Positions 30,891 to 41,054 of a stretch of DNA of 64,000 bases are shown one piece after another. Each line of letters opens with the position of its first letter. The stretch's first letter is position 1. The notes under the pieces were generated by a model. That model was not told the DNA's origin and did no database searches. It worked only from the letters and a program-made list of their open reading frames with translations. The stretch spans positions 310,001-374,000 of the forward strand of contig JANXCF010000003.1 of assembly GCA_025059995.1 (NCBI GenBank), in the 5' to 3' direction. The position numbers and the translations under genes are program-made. Origin of the DNA: Leptospiraceae bacterium (GTDB taxonomy: Bacteria; Spirochaetota; Leptospiria; Leptospirales; Leptonemataceae).

Positions 30891-32591
30891 TTAATTCAAT
30901 TCATCTTTAAGAATGGCACCTAAAGTGTAAGTCTCTTGATCTTCTTTATTGTTGTATTGCTTAACAATTTCTTTTGCTTTTTTTCGTTCATAATCTTTGA
31001 TAGAAAGAGATATTTTTTCTTTTACTGGGTCAATTTTGAGTAATACTGCTTGGATCTCATCTCCGATTTTGTATTTGTCTTCGATTTTTTCGTTCTTTTT
31101 GAGAGGGATTTTGGACTTATGGACTAAACCTTCATATCCGTCACCAATATCCACAAAAATTCCAAAGTCAGAAATACTTGTAATTTTCCCTTTTAAGACT
31201 TCACCTTTAGGATACTTTTGTGCTAACTTCTCGAAAGGACTTGGTTCTAATTGTTTGATTCCACAAGATATTTTTCTATTCTCTGGATCAATCGAAAGAA
31301 TCTTAAACTTGACAACATCTCCTTTTTTGAGCATATTCTTATCTGGTTCTTTATCCCAACTATAATCTTTTACTCGAATTAAGCCTTCGATATCGTCGAA
31401 GATTTTTACGAACGCTCCATACTTCACGATACCTGTTATCTTTCCTTCCCGAATTTCCCCTACTTTGAGTATTTCTGTGATTTTATTCCATGGATTTTCC
31501 GTTGCTTCTTTGTAGCTCAAAGAAATTCGTTTCTTTTCGGGATCGATGGCTAATATTTTTGCTTCTACTTCCATTCCTTTTTTGAAATACTTCCTTGGAT
31601 TGACCTTTTTCTTGGACCATGAAATCTCAGAATTATGAATAAGTCCTTCCAAACCCTCTCGAATTTCTAAAAATGCTCCATACACTTTGATGTCAGTAAT
31701 TACCCCAGAAACGATGCTTCCGACTGTGAGTTCTCGTTTCGCCCACTCCCATGGATCTTCTGTTAATTGTTTAATTCCTAAAGAAATCTTATTTTCTTCT
31801 GGATTTATGGATAATATTTTTGCTTTGATTCGATCCCCTTTACGGTAGTTCTTTCTGAATGGATAATCACTCTTCCAGCTAATGTCATTTTGATGGATAA
31901 ACCCATCCAAATCCTCTACTCTAATGAACATTCCATATGAGATGATTTTAGTGATAGTTCCTTCAACAATATCCCCTTCTTTGTATTTACTTAAAAACTT
32001 TTCCCACTTTTCTTGGTTGATATCCTCTTGGATTTTCTTTCTCGATATAATACCTGTTTTTCTTTCTTCATCAATTTTAAGGATTTTGAAATCGATTTGA
32101 TCTCCTATGTTGACTTTAGGAATCTTGTTTCTTATTTTGATGCCTATTTCGGATTTTGGCAAGTATAGTTTGATACCATTGATGGCTACAATAAATCCTT
32201 TCTTGTTTTTGTGTTCTTCGATTATTTTTCCACTCAAAGGCAAATTGTTTTTGTTGGCTTCTCTGATACGATTCCATGCTTCTCGTTTTGCTGCTTCTAA
32301 TCGAGAAACCACAGAGTTTCCTTCTATTCCTCCACTTTTTATTACTACTACTTTAATTTTCTGACCAATTGTAGGTTTTTCTTCAAACTCTTCCAATGGA
32401 CAAATACCTTCTAGCTTTTGACCAATGTCCAAAAATACTTCAGTATCACTAATATCCAAAACCTTCGCCTCAATCATATCCCCTTTATTGAAACGAGAAA
32501 TATCAAACTGCTCATCCAAGAAGGCCTCTTCTAAGAGCTTCTCAAATTCATCTTTTTCTTGCTTAACCTCATCAAAAGGAGTAGTTGTCAT
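30891..32591 (-). CDS. rpsA: 30S ribosomal protein S1
   Basis: S1 helps ribosomes bind mRNA. The 566 residues hold six S1 OB-fold repeats at about 37-98, 117-185, 205-275, 290-362, 377-447 and 462-535. The last four carry the strongest consensus (ITKIISYGMFIRVEDLDGFIH; ITDIKVYGAFLEIREGLEGL; ISDFGIFVDIGDGYEGLVHK). It follows cmk (53 nt gap), the common cmk-rpsA order. Length is normal for a six-repeat S1. Confidence 0.96.
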   Translation of the reverse strand: MTTTPFDEVKQEKDEFEKLLEEAFLDEQFDISRFNKGDMIEAKVLDISDTEVFLDIGQKLEGICPLEEFEEKPTIGQKIKVVVIKSGGIEGNSVVSRLEAAKREAWNRIREANKNNLPLSGKIIEEHKNKKGFIVAINGIKLYLPKSEIGIKIRNKIPKVNIGDQIDFKILKIDEERKTGIISRKKIQEDINQEKWEKFLSKYKEGDIVEGTITKIISYGMFIRVEDLDGFIHQNDISWKSDYPFRKNYRKGDRIKAKILSINPEENKISLGIKQLTEDPWEWAKRELTVGSIVSGVITDIKVYGAFLEIREGLEGLIHNSEISWSKKKVNPRKYFKKGMEVEAKILAIDPEKKRISLSYKEATENPWNKITEILKVGEIREGKITGIVKYGAFVKIFDDIEGLIRVKDYSWDKEPDKNMLKKGDVVKFKILSIDPENRKISCGIKQLEPSPFEKLAQKYPKGEVLKGKITSISDFGIFVDIGDGYEGLVHKSKIPLKKNEKIEDKYKIGDEIQAVLLKIDPVKEKISLSIKDYERKKAKEIVKQYNNKEDQETYTLGAILKDELN

Positions 32592-32644
32592 AATATACCC
32601 TTGATATTTTATTCAATGATTGCTGGATTTCTTCACCTACTTTT

Positions 32645-33367
32645 TCAAAATTGCTTTTGCAAGCAACTTAAAATAATACTCAATACCATATTTATTGTAA
32701 GATTAGACGTGTCAATAAGGATAGCATCATGAGGAATCCTTAAAGCGCCAAATTTTCGGCTTTGATCTTGATGGTCTCGTAGTGCAATTTCATTTTTAAT
32801 TTTTTCTAAATCCATATTGAGAACCATCCCTTTTGCTTTTGCATATTGGTGGTATTCTTGATATCTTCGTTGTGCTCGTATTTCTACACTTGCATCCAAG
32901 TAAAACTTAAATTTCGCTTCGGGAAAGACTTCCGTTCCCATGTCCCTTCCATCGACTACAACCAAATAAGAACTACCAAGAGAACGAAGGATTTGATTTA
33001 CTTGACTTCGATAACGAACATCATCTGCGATAAATTTTATCCGTTGGGTTAGATTATATGTGCGCAATTCTTCTTGAAGTTTTTTTTCCTTGTAATAAAT
33101 AACTTGTTGATGGTTTTCGATCATCACTTGTAGGGGAAACTCATGGGGATGTGGCTGTAGTTCCAAAAATTTGCGTTCGAAGATCTCTATCGATTCCTGC
33201 TCGCCGATTTTATCAATCACTGCATAAGTAAAAGCTCTATAAATTGCTCCCGAGTCCAAATGAAGATAGCCAATTTTCTCAGCCAATCGCTTTGCAATGG
33301 TGCTTTTTCCTGAACCAGCAGGTCCATCCAAAGTGATGACTTTTTCTAGTTTATTGGGAATTCCCAT
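32645..33367 (-). CDS. cmk: cytidylate kinase
   Basis: Cmk phosphorylates CMP and dCMP with ATP. From ATG 33367 the protein has 240 residues with the P-loop ITLDGPAGSGKST at 11-23 and the CMP-binding stretch HLDSGAIYRAFTY near 36, and GRDMGTEVFPEAKFKFYLDA near 140. A longer reading to 33439 would extend into tyrA; the internal ATG matches the usual family N-terminus and overlaps tyrA by only 17 nt. It sits between tyrA and rpsA. Confidence 0.95.
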   Translation of the reverse strand: MGIPNKLEKVITLDGPAGSGKSTIAKRLAEKIGYLHLDSGAIYRAFTYAVIDKIGEQESIEIFERKFLELQPHPHEFPLQVMIENHQQVIYYKEKKLQEELRTYNLTQRIKFIADDVRYRSQVNQILRSLGSSYLVVVDGRDMGTEVFPEAKFKFYLDASVEIRAQRRYQEYHQYAKAKGMVLNMDLEKIKNEIALRDHQDQSRKFGALRIPHDAILIDTSNLTINMVLSIILSCLQKQF

Positions 33368-34280
33368 AAAGAGTGTCTCGATAGATTTTTGCTTTTGTTT
33401 GCCATTCCCACCACCAATCCTTCCATTCGTCATTTTCAAAAATCGAAATCAAATACTCGAGTTCTTTTTGATAATCTTTTAAAGTTTGAAGGATATTTTG
33501 TTTGTTGGTTGAAATTATATCAAACCACATTTTGGGGTTGGAACCTGCAATCCTCAACATATCCCTTAATCCACCACCCAAAATTGGGATAGGAGATTCT
33601 TGATTCCATCTTGTAATGATTTTGTTTCTTCCGATGATGGTTGATAAAACACTCGACAAAATATGGGGTGCATGACTCAAATAAGATAAAACGTAATCAT
33701 GAGTTTCTGCATCCATCAGAAATACTTTCATTCGTAATTCCTGCCAAAAAGAAGAAACTGCTTCTTGATCTTTGGGATTTCTATCCTCTTGATGGTTTTG
33801 AGACAATCGATTGATAATAATACATAATTTGTTTTCGAAAAGATTTTTCACATATCCTTCAGGTCCAGAGTGCTCCGAACCACAGATGGGATGTGCTCCC
33901 ACAAAACGCAAAGGAAACGAAGACTCCAGTTGCCTTGCTTTATTTTCTATTTGAATTCTTGTCGAACCCATATCTGTGATCAAACCTGAAAACCGAATTT
34001 CTTCTAACTTTTCCAACAAATCCAAAGTATCCAAAACGGGTAAACCAATAATAAGAAAATCCACTTCTTTCAACCGAGAAAAAATTTCTGCTTCCTCAGA
34101 AAGCCAGACTTCATCCGCAAGTTGATTTTCCAAAATCCAAGTTTTACTCTTTTCATTACGAACAACTCCAATAATTCTCCCCTTAAAAGAAGGATGATTC
34201 TTCAATGCATATGCCAAAGAAGTCCCCATCATTCCCATGCCGTAGATGATAACATTTCGAAAAGAAGTTAACACACTCAT
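33351..34280 (-). CDS. tyrA: prephenate dehydrogenase
   Basis: TyrA oxidises and decarboxylates prephenate to 4-hydroxyphenylpyruvate for tyrosine synthesis. The 309 residues begin with a NAD(P)-binding Rossmann motif (GMGMMGTSLAYAL from 14), then DMGSTRIQIE near 107, the HPICGSEHSGPEGY segment near 130 and SHAPHILSSVLST near 197. The presence of only the dehydrogenase domain fits a monofunctional enzyme. ATG at 34280 is 2 nt after the pheA stop. The gene overlaps cmk. Confidence 0.95.
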   Translation of the reverse strand: MSVLTSFRNVIIYGMGMMGTSLAYALKNHPSFKGRIIGVVRNEKSKTWILENQLADEVWLSEEAEIFSRLKEVDFLIIGLPVLDTLDLLEKLEEIRFSGLITDMGSTRIQIENKARQLESSFPLRFVGAHPICGSEHSGPEGYVKNLFENKLCIIINRLSQNHQEDRNPKDQEAVSSFWQELRMKVFLMDAETHDYVLSYLSHAPHILSSVLSTIIGRNKIITRWNQESPIPILGGGLRDMLRIAGSNPKMWFDIISTNKQNILQTLKDYQKELEYLISIFENDEWKDWWWEWQTKAKIYRDTLYGNSQ

Positions 34281-34282
34281 AA

Positions 34283-35407
34283 CTAATAGTTCAAATTTGC
34301 TTTCGGATATGAACCTAAAACTTTCAAAAAAGAAGATTTTTTCTCAATGATTTTCAATATTTTCTGGATTTTTTTTTCGTTTTTATGCCCATCGAAATCA
34401 ATAAAGAAATTATATTCTCCATAGATACGTTTGGTTCTTCGAGACTCAATCTTAGTCAAATTCACATTTGATTTATAAAATGGTTCTAATATCGAATATA
34501 GACTTCCTGGTTTGTCATGAACTCCTACAATAATAGAAGTTTTATCATGATTTGTGATTTCATTTTCTTCTTTATTGGACAGCACCCAAAAGCGAGTAAT
34601 GTTATTAGGAAAATCATGAATGTTTCTTGCAATGATCTTTAATTGATAGATCTCTGCAGCTAATTCACTCCCTATGGCTACTCCATCTTTTCTTGTTGCT
34701 GCCAGTTCTGTTGCTGCTGCAGTGCTTTGGGTTTCAACAATTTCTACCTTTTTTAAATCAAGATTCTGAGAAAGCCAATTCATACACTGTTCTTTGGCAA
34801 TCCCAATTGTATAAATTTTTCTTATCTTGTTCAAAGGAATATCGTAAGGTGCTAAAAGATTCTGAGAAACTTTTACGTATATCTCTGCATAGATTGTTAC
34901 TGTGGAATTGACGATCTCATCTAAGGTATTACTCACCGACCCACCAATGGTGTTTTCTACAGGAACAACCCCATATCGTATCCTTTCTCCTAATTCCACT
35001 TCACGAAAAATTTCTCGTATGGTTTGGTATGGAACCACAGAGATCGAAGAACCAAAGCGCTTCTGCACAGCTAAATGAGAAAAAGAACCAGGTGGTCCTA
35101 AATATCCTACTGAGAATTCCTCTTCCATTTTGATGGTTCCCGACATGAGCTCTCGATAGATTGCCAACAACGCCTCTAAAGGGAAAGGTTCTTTGTCTAC
35201 TTTAGCTTTGTAATAATCATAGTAAATATTCTTTATGTTTTCATAAATTTTTAATTCACGGGTGGGTTTATAGATGGATTGTTGACTTTGTTTTTTGAGT
35301 TTTCCTATTAAAGAAGCGATCTCGGCTCTTTTTAGGATTAAGTGGACAATTTCTTTGTCAATTTTATCGATTTCTTTACGATATTTATCAATTTCTTGTT
35401 CTTGCAT
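34283..35407 (-). CDS. pheA: bifunctional chorismate mutase / prephenate dehydratase
   Basis: The enzyme turns chorismate into prephenate and then phenylpyruvate. An AroQ-type chorismate mutase domain occupies about 1-85 (IDKIDKEIVHLILKRAEIAS), the prephenate dehydratase domain about 100-280 (GYLGPPGSFSH, VVPVENTIGGSVSNTLDE, NNITRFWVLS), and an ACT domain about 290-370 (SIIVGVHDKPGSLYSILE). The usual phenylalanine-binding ESRP reads ESRR here. First gene of pheA-tyrA-cmk-rpsA-TPR-hisG, divergent from the next gene. Confidence 0.96.
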   Translation of the reverse strand: MQEQEIDKYRKEIDKIDKEIVHLILKRAEIASLIGKLKKQSQQSIYKPTRELKIYENIKNIYYDYYKAKVDKEPFPLEALLAIYRELMSGTIKMEEEFSVGYLGPPGSFSHLAVQKRFGSSISVVPYQTIREIFREVELGERIRYGVVPVENTIGGSVSNTLDEIVNSTVTIYAEIYVKVSQNLLAPYDIPLNKIRKIYTIGIAKEQCMNWLSQNLDLKKVEIVETQSTAAATELAATRKDGVAIGSELAAEIYQLKIIARNIHDFPNNITRFWVLSNKEENEITNHDKTSIIVGVHDKPGSLYSILEPFYKSNVNLTKIESRRTKRIYGEYNFFIDFDGHKNEKKIQKILKIIEKKSSFLKVLGSYPKANLNY

Positions 35408-35463
35408 TCGAATGGAACAAATTCTTGTTTTCTTTTTGCTTTTACAATTCTTTTTTAACTTTC

Positions 35464-36159
35464 ATGATGAAGTTAGCCGTTTTGGCTTTGCTATTCACTC
35501 TCTTACTTACCCAGAGCGTCATGGGCAATGAAACTTGTATTCTTTATAGTATTTATGATCAAGCCAAAGGTACTTGGACTGATGAACATGATTGTAATCA
35601 GCAAATCCTTTCAAAGAAGTATTCTTCGGGTTCCCTATTTAAAATCTTTCTTGTGAGTGCAGGGTATCATTATCAAAAAATTCAACCTAATCAATTCAAA
35701 CAAATCCAAACATACATGGCGGAATCCAATAACGATTATTTTGTTGAATTAGTAAAAAGCATTACCCACGAAAAATTAATACTTTACTTTAACCAGCATC
35801 TCAACAACTATCTCAAAAGAAAAGTCAGCAGTAGAAACTTCCCGAGTCCTTTTAGTTTTTTACATGGTGGAGATCTAAAATTCAAACCCCAAGAAATTAT
35901 GGAATGGTTCAAAGAACTATATTTAAGCAAAAAAGAAGATTTCTCTTTTGCAAAAAGAACCCTTTTTAGAAAAGAAGCTTCTTTAGAATTTTATGGCAAA
36001 AGTGGGACCTGGGACGGTGCCGCTTGGTTTTGTGGCTTCACGCCAGAGGGAATAGTCATATGCAGTCTAACAGAATACCCGAAACCCCATTGGCAAAAAG
36101 CGAAAGAATTAAGCTATCAAAATTTTATCAATCAGTTAGAAAAAATTAAAATCCCATAG
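35464..36159 (+). CDS. small secreted protein with serine beta-lactamase / penicillin-binding fold motifs
   Basis: A signal peptide (MMKLAVLALLFTLLLTQS) precedes a compact domain with all three active-site signatures of this superfamily: Ser-x-x-Lys in SSGSLFKIF, Ser-x-Asn in AESNNDYF and Lys-Ser-Gly in YGKSGTW. At about 231 residues it is shorter than class A or D beta-lactamases and PBPs (about 260-400). It could be a D,D-peptidase or a beta-lactamase; function cannot be told apart. ATG at 35464 is used (35467 also possible); a reading from TTG 35425 is less likely. Confidence 0.75.
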   Translation: MMKLAVLALLFTLLLTQSVMGNETCILYSIYDQAKGTWTDEHDCNQQILSKKYSSGSLFKIFLVSAGYHYQKIQPNQFKQIQTYMAESNNDYFVELVKSITHEKLILYFNQHLNNYLKRKVSSRNFPSPFSFLHGGDLKFKPQEIMEWFKELYLSKKEDFSFAKRTLFRKEASLEFYGKSGTWDGAAWFCGFTPEGIVICSLTEYPKPHWQKAKELSYQNFINQLEKIKIP

Positions 36160-36174
36160 AAACTAATCACATTA

Positions 36175-37818
36175 CTAAGTAATTGGAGAAAGCTTCCTAA
36201 TCACACTCAATGCTCGATAAGAACGATTCTTTTTCTTACGATCAAAACCTTCATAAACTTGAAACTCAAACTCATACCCTTCCATGGCATCGAAATTCAT
36301 CGTTGGTCCTGGAATGAAAACCTGATCTTGAGTTTCTGTTTCGGCAATATAGTATTTTTTTTCAGGATCAACATATTTGATTTTCGCTTTGATTTTAGTG
36401 ATGACTTCTGATTCTTTTTCCTTCATCACTTTTGGGATAAAATACAGTTCTTTGTTTCTCCAACGTTTTCTTTCAAAAGATCGATAAGTAAATAGTCTCA
36501 AACCAATGACAATGTCGTTTATGTTTTCAGCCAAGCCTTCGACTTCGGATGCCGGTATGGGGATACGTTTATGAGCAGAAGAATAGAAAAATCCTCTTTC
36601 TCGTTTTTGTTGATCCCTTGTCCAAACCCCAACCACCAAAGGAAATTCCTCTGGATTAAATTGATAAACTTTTTCAATTTTTTTAACTATTCCGAAATAG
36701 TTTTTCCTACGAAGGGCTCTGATATCAACTTTCTGACCTTTTTGAAGCTTTTCTAATTCTGGATGTTGTGCCCAATCTCCTAAGTAGATAATTCCATTTT
36801 CTACAAAAGCCGTCTTTCGTTTTGTGGGATTTACATCCACCACTATACCATGCACCAAATCCAAGAAACTATAATCAGGTTCAATATCCTTCGAGAGTTC
36901 TTCGTAAAAGGATTGAGGTAGTTCTTCTGGTGCATTTGCTACAAATTTCTCATGTTTTTTTAGTTCTTCCACTTCTTCTTTTGTTGGAAGTTTTCTGATT
37001 TCTAAAAGTTTTGTGATATATTTCAATTCCGAACTGCCTTCTTGGTACTTTTGTGCATCAAAAAGAGACTTTGCCAGTTCAATACGAAACTTTATGGTCA
37101 AATACGGGTCTTTTGGAGTAATCACTGCTTTGCATAGGTATTGGATCGATTTTTGGACATCTATCTTCTGATAGGCTATCCCCAAATAACCCCATAAATG
37201 CCAATCATTTTTCATGGCAGTTAATTTTTGTAGGATTGGGATAGCCTTATCATTTTGTTTGAGCTCTATTAAAATCCTTGCTCGAAAGTAAGGGAGATTC
37301 AAATTATCAGGAAATTTTACTTCGGCTTGTTCAAGCCAATTCAAAGTGAATTCTAAAGCTTCTATTTCTTTTTTGTTTAAAGAATGATGAGCCAACGTGC
37401 TTGAAACTGATTCCACTAATGAATTGATTTGAACTCTTCCTTTTTTTCGCCGTAAAAAATCTTCATTTCGGAACAGGTCCTCAATCGTATGATTTTTTAC
37501 GATATTATAGATTTGGAACAAAGCTGAGTTATCTCCTTTTTTGTAAAACCGTATCAAAACTTTTAAAAAATTCGAATAAAGAATATCAGGTGTAGGTATA
37601 TTGAGCCGTAGGAATTCTTTAACTGCGATTTTATTCCATTTGTTGAGTTTTTTTTGTTTTCGTAGTGCTTGCTTTAATTTTTCGAACAAAACCCAACCTA
37701 AGGCTTTTTTGTTCCACTCATTATTAGGGTCTTTTTCTAAATATTCTCTTGCTACTTTTTCTGCTTCTTTGAGTTTTCCTTCTTTTCTTAGTTTAAATGC
37801 TGGATTGATATTAGCCAT
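36175..37818 (-). CDS. TPR protein with C-terminal OB-like region
   Basis: The 547-residue protein begins with TPR-like helix pairs (FKLRKEGKLKEAEKVAREYL, ALGWVLFEKLK; later LPYFRARILIELKQNDKAIP near 175). From about 325 to 540 it becomes beta-rich with repeated OB/S1-like blocks (GIVVDVNPTKRKTAFVENG, KIKYVDPEKKYYIAETE). TPR plus S1-like domains have been linked to conflict-system proteins in other bacteria, but no partner genes of that type are adjacent. Cytoplasmic; function unknown. It ends 15 nt from the convergent small penicillin-fold gene. Confidence 0.7.
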   Translation of the reverse strand: MANINPAFKLRKEGKLKEAEKVAREYLEKDPNNEWNKKALGWVLFEKLKQALRKQKKLNKWNKIAVKEFLRLNIPTPDILYSNFLKVLIRFYKKGDNSALFQIYNIVKNHTIEDLFRNEDFLRRKKGRVQINSLVESVSSTLAHHSLNKKEIEALEFTLNWLEQAEVKFPDNLNLPYFRARILIELKQNDKAIPILQKLTAMKNDWHLWGYLGIAYQKIDVQKSIQYLCKAVITPKDPYLTIKFRIELAKSLFDAQKYQEGSSELKYITKLLEIRKLPTKEEVEELKKHEKFVANAPEELPQSFYEELSKDIEPDYSFLDLVHGIVVDVNPTKRKTAFVENGIIYLGDWAQHPELEKLQKGQKVDIRALRRKNYFGIVKKIEKVYQFNPEEFPLVVGVWTRDQQKRERGFFYSSAHKRIPIPASEVEGLAENINDIVIGLRLFTYRSFERKRWRNKELYFIPKVMKEKESEVITKIKAKIKYVDPEKKYYIAETETQDQVFIPGPTMNFDAMEGYEFEFQVYEGFDRKKKNRSYRALSVIRKLSPIT

Positions 37819-37951
37819 TACCTACCTCTTTACTTAGATTTTGATCAGTTATTTCTTATAGATTATTTATAGAAACTTAAAATTTTTCTTAACTATTATG
37901 TAAATACTTTTATAATCTCATGTCATATTCGGTGAATAGCTTATTTTGATT

Positions 37952-40624
37952 CTAATTTTGTTGTAGGAACTTCCTCAAGACTGTTTGCAAAATTCCTCCA
38001 TTTTTGTAATAGTCTATTTCAACTTGATTATCTAACCGACAGATAACTTTAAATTCTTTCTCATCAGCTCTCACTGTTAAGATCTGGTTTGGCTTTATGT
38101 TATCATCAATCCCTAAGATATGATATACTTCTTTTCCTGTGAGTCCTAAAGTTTCATGGGATTCTCCATCTAAAAATTGAAGTGGTAGCACACCCATCCC
38201 TACCAAATTGGAACGATGGATTCGCTCAAAACTCTGAGCTATCACAGCCTTTATTCCTAATAAATACGTTCCTTTTGCAGCCCAGTCTCGAGAAGAACCT
38301 GTTCCGTATTCTTTTCCTGCCAACACTATCAAAGGAATATTATTCTTTTTGTATAACTCACTGGCATCATAAATGGTCATAACTTCATTTGTAGGGAAGT
38401 AAATTGTGTACCCACCTTCTCGATCCACTAATTGATTGCGTAATCGTATATTGGCAAAGGTTCCACGAGTCATCACACGATCATTTCCTCTACGAGCCCC
38501 ATATGAATTAAAATCCTCAGGTTGAACTCCCTTCGAAATCAAATACTGACCTGCTGGTGAACTTTTCGAAATAGATCCCGCAGGACTTATATGATCAGTA
38601 GTAATGGAATCTCCTACTTTCACTAAACAACGAGCATTTCGTATTTCCTGTAGAGGTGGAATTTCCATTGTCATGTTTTGGAAAAAGGGTGGTTCTTGAA
38701 TGTAGGTCGAATTTTCATTCCATTCGTATAAAAGTCCTGTTGGAACCTTGATTTGATTCCACATTTCATTGATCATCCTGACATTTTCGTATTTTTTCTT
38801 AAAGACTTCTGGTTTGATGTGATTATCTATTATTTCTTGGATTTCTTGTAAGCTAGGCCATATATCTTTTAAGTAAACAGGATTGCCTTTTTGATCAGTA
38901 CCTAAGGGTTCATTGTATAAATCAATATTGACGGTTCCAGCAATAGCATATGCAACTACCAACATGGGACTAGCAAGGAAATTTGCTTTAACATGAGGAG
39001 AGATTCTTCCTTCAAAGTTTCGATTTCCTGACAAAACAGCTGAAACAATCAGATTTCCTTCGTTGATGGCTTTTACGACTTCATCAGGAAGTGGTCCCGA
39101 ATTTCCTATACAAGTTGTGCAACCATAACCTACCACATGAAAGCCCAGTTGCTTTAAATATCCCATTAATCCGGCACTTTCAAGATATTCTGTCACAACG
39201 CGCGAGCCCGGTGCCAAACTGGTTTTGACATACGGTTTTGCTTTAAGTCCTTTTTCTACGGCTTTTTTCGCTAAAATTCCAGCTCCCACGAGGACCGAAG
39301 GATTTGATGTATTGGTACAAGAAGTGATTGCAGCTATGACGATATCTCCGTGACGAAGTTCTGCCTTATAGCCGTTTTGAATTATACCAGTGGATTGTAG
39401 TTGGCTTTGAGGTAACTCATAACCTCCTTGTTTGATAGACGTTGTAAGTAAAGAATTCCACTTGTGTTTAATTTCTTTCAATGCGACTCGGTCTTGAGGA
39501 CGTTTTGGTCCTGCCAATGAGGGTTCAACCGAAGATAAATCCAATTCTACGATATCAGTAAATTCAGGCTCAGGAGAATCTTTTGTTCGAAACATTCCTT
39601 GTTCTTTATAGTATCTTTCCACTAAATCAACTAATTCTTCATTTCTTCCCGTTTTTCTTAAATAATTTAGTGTCTCTTCATCAACGGGGAAAAATCCAAT
39701 GGTAGCTCCATATTCAGGTGCCATGTTTGCAATCGTGGCTCGATCCGGAAGGGTTAATTCTTCTAAGCCAGGTCCGAAAAATTCAACAAACTTTTCCACA
39801 ACTCCTTTTTTTCTCAAAATCTCTGTGACCGTTAATACCAAATCTGTAGCGGTTGTTCCTTCTTTGAGCTTGCCATAAAGCTTAACACCAATCACCTCAG
39901 GGATTAACATGTAAAGGGGTTGCCCTAACATCACAGCTTCTGCCTCAATCCCGCCAACACCCCATCCTAAAACACCCAAACCATTAATCATCGTAGTATG
40001 AGAGTCAGTTCCAACCAAACTATCAGGATAAACTTCGTTATTTTTTGTTAAAACCACGGTTGCCAAGTATTCTAAGTTGACTTGATGAACAATGCCAACG
40101 CCCGGAGGAATTACCCCAAAGTTTTGAAAAGCACTTTGACCCCACTTCAAAAATTCATACCTTTCGATATTTCTTTTGAATTCTAATTCCATGTTTTTCT
40201 GAAAAGCCTCATCGCTTCCAAAGTAATCCACTTGTACACTATGATCAATCACCAAATCCACACGAACTGAGGGGTTTATTTTTGATGGATCTCCCTTCAT
40301 CCTCACCATAGCACTACGCAAAGCCGCTAAATCCACAACACAGGGAACTCCCGTAAAATCTTGTAAAATCACTCTTCCTGGCATGAAAGGAAATTCAACT
40401 TTAGGGATATTTTTGGGATTGTATTTCGCTATTCGTAATATGTCGTCTTCTTTGACTAAATAATCATCAAAATTTCTTAAAGCTGACTCAATTAGAACTC
40501 GTATTGAATATGGAATTTTTGTAAGTTCAAATTTTAGTTCTTGTGCTAATTTCGGTAAACTGTAAAAAACAAAGGAACCCGTTTTAGAACTTAGTTCTGC
40601 TTTGGAAATTTCTTTTAATGACAT
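37952..40624 (-). CDS. acnA: aconitate hydratase (AcnA type)
   Basis: Aconitase interconverts citrate and isocitrate through a [4Fe-4S] cluster. The 890 residues follow the AcnA/IRP1 layout, with cluster cysteines in [11 protein letters not shown] and [12 protein letters not shown], and the swivelling C-terminal domain carrying [13 protein letters not shown] and [18 protein letters not shown] at 40624 has AGGAG 6 nt upstream. It is a single-gene unit: flanking genes on both sides are unrelated. Presence suggests a tricarboxylic-acid cycle. Confidence 0.97.
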   Translation of the reverse strand: MSLKEISKAELSSKTGSFVFYSLPKLAQELKFELTKIPYSIRVLIESALRNFDDYLVKEDDILRIAKYNPKNIPKVEFPFMPGRVILQDFTGVPCVVDLAALRSAMVRMKGDPSKINPSVRVDLVIDHSVQVDYFGSDEAFQKNMELEFKRNIERYEFLKWGQSAFQNFGVIPPGVGIVHQVNLEYLATVVLTKNNEVYPDSLVGTDSHTTMINGLGVLGWGVGGIEAEAVMLGQPLYMLIPEVIGVKLYGKLKEGTTATDLVLTVTEILRKKGVVEKFVEFFGPGLEELTLPDRATIANMAPEYGATIGFFPVDEETLNYLRKTGRNEELVDLVERYYKEQGMFRTKDSPEPEFTDIVELDLSSVEPSLAGPKRPQDRVALKEIKHKWNSLLTTSIKQGGYELPQSQLQSTGIIQNGYKAELRHGDIVIAAITSCTNTSNPSVLVGAGILAKKAVEKGLKAKPYVKTSLAPGSRVVTEYLESAGLMGYLKQLGFHVVGYGCTTCIGNSGPLPDEVVKAINEGNLIVSAVLSGNRNFEGRISPHVKANFLASPMLVVAYAIAGTVNIDLYNEPLGTDQKGNPVYLKDIWPSLQEIQEIIDNHIKPEVFKKKYENVRMINEMWNQIKVPTGLLYEWNENSTYIQEPPFFQNMTMEIPPLQEIRNARCLVKVGDSITTDHISPAGSISKSSPAGQYLISKGVQPEDFNSYGARRGNDRVMTRGTFANIRLRNQLVDREGGYTIYFPTNEVMTIYDASELYKKNNIPLIVLAGKEYGTGSSRDWAAKGTYLLGIKAVIAQSFERIHRSNLVGMGVLPLQFLDGESHETLGLTGKEVYHILGIDDNIKPNQILTVRADEKEFKVICRLDNQVEIDYYKNGGILQTVLRKFLQQN

Positions 40625-40699
40625 AAACGACTCCTGGCTGATATGATGTTCTTTTATTCTTAAAGCCTAAGTCAAGAAAAATCATGCCAGTGAGTGTTT

Positions 40700-40738
40700 A
40701 AAAAAGAAAAAAAGAGTCAGATTGCAACCGCAATCTGA
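40700..40738 (-). terminator. intrinsic terminator after the 66-residue gene
   Basis: TCAGATTGC (40717-40725) pairs with GCAATCTGA (40730-40738) around an AACC loop. Read on the minus strand the hairpin is followed by CTCTTTTTTTCTTTTTT. It begins right after the stop codon of the 66-residue gene and lies before acnA, so acnA must have its own promoter. Confidence 0.88.
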
Positions 40739-40739
40739 A

Positions 40740-40940
40740 TTAAGCTAATACATTGAGGTTTCTTCCAATCCCCTCTTGTTGTAGGTCTTGGATTTTTTGC
40801 TCAGTGTTGAAACGTATTAGCCTGTTGTTGAGTTCTTGATTTCTATCTATCGCCATTTGTTGGATTTGATTTACAGCTTCTGCTGATCGGATTGTTAGAT
40901 CCATTGAAGCAGAAGTCGTAGTTTGTATTGTGTTATGCAT
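40740..40940 (-). CDS. 66-residue helical protein, YjfB/motility-like
   Basis: From the ATG at 40940 the protein has 66 residues, mostly helical, polar and Gln/Asn-rich (SAEAVNQIQQMAIDRNQELNN), ending GIGRNLNVLA. The helix plus a Gly-x-Asn-Leu/Ile-x-x-x-Ala end resembles small putative motility proteins (YjfB family), but the match is by eye only. A longer reading to 41030 has no initiation signal. A strong terminator follows. It lies downstream of the porin-like gene (about 114 nt) on the same strand. Confidence 0.5.
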   Translation of the reverse strand: MHNTIQTTTSASMDLTIRSAEAVNQIQQMAIDRNQELNNRLIRFNTEQKIQDLQQEGIGRNLNVLA

Positions 40941-41054
40941 AAGTTCATTATCGATAATTAAAATCACGAAATAAAGAAAACAAGAACAATTTGTAAAGCT
41001 CCCTCCAAAAAAATTTTGGAGGGAACTCAAACCTAAAAGAGGAAACTTTTGTGA

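Noticed and set aside
36175-37818. Claiming a TOTE-type conflict system around the TPR protein
   Set aside because: No primase, nuclease or helicase partner lies near, so the similarity is limited to domain style.
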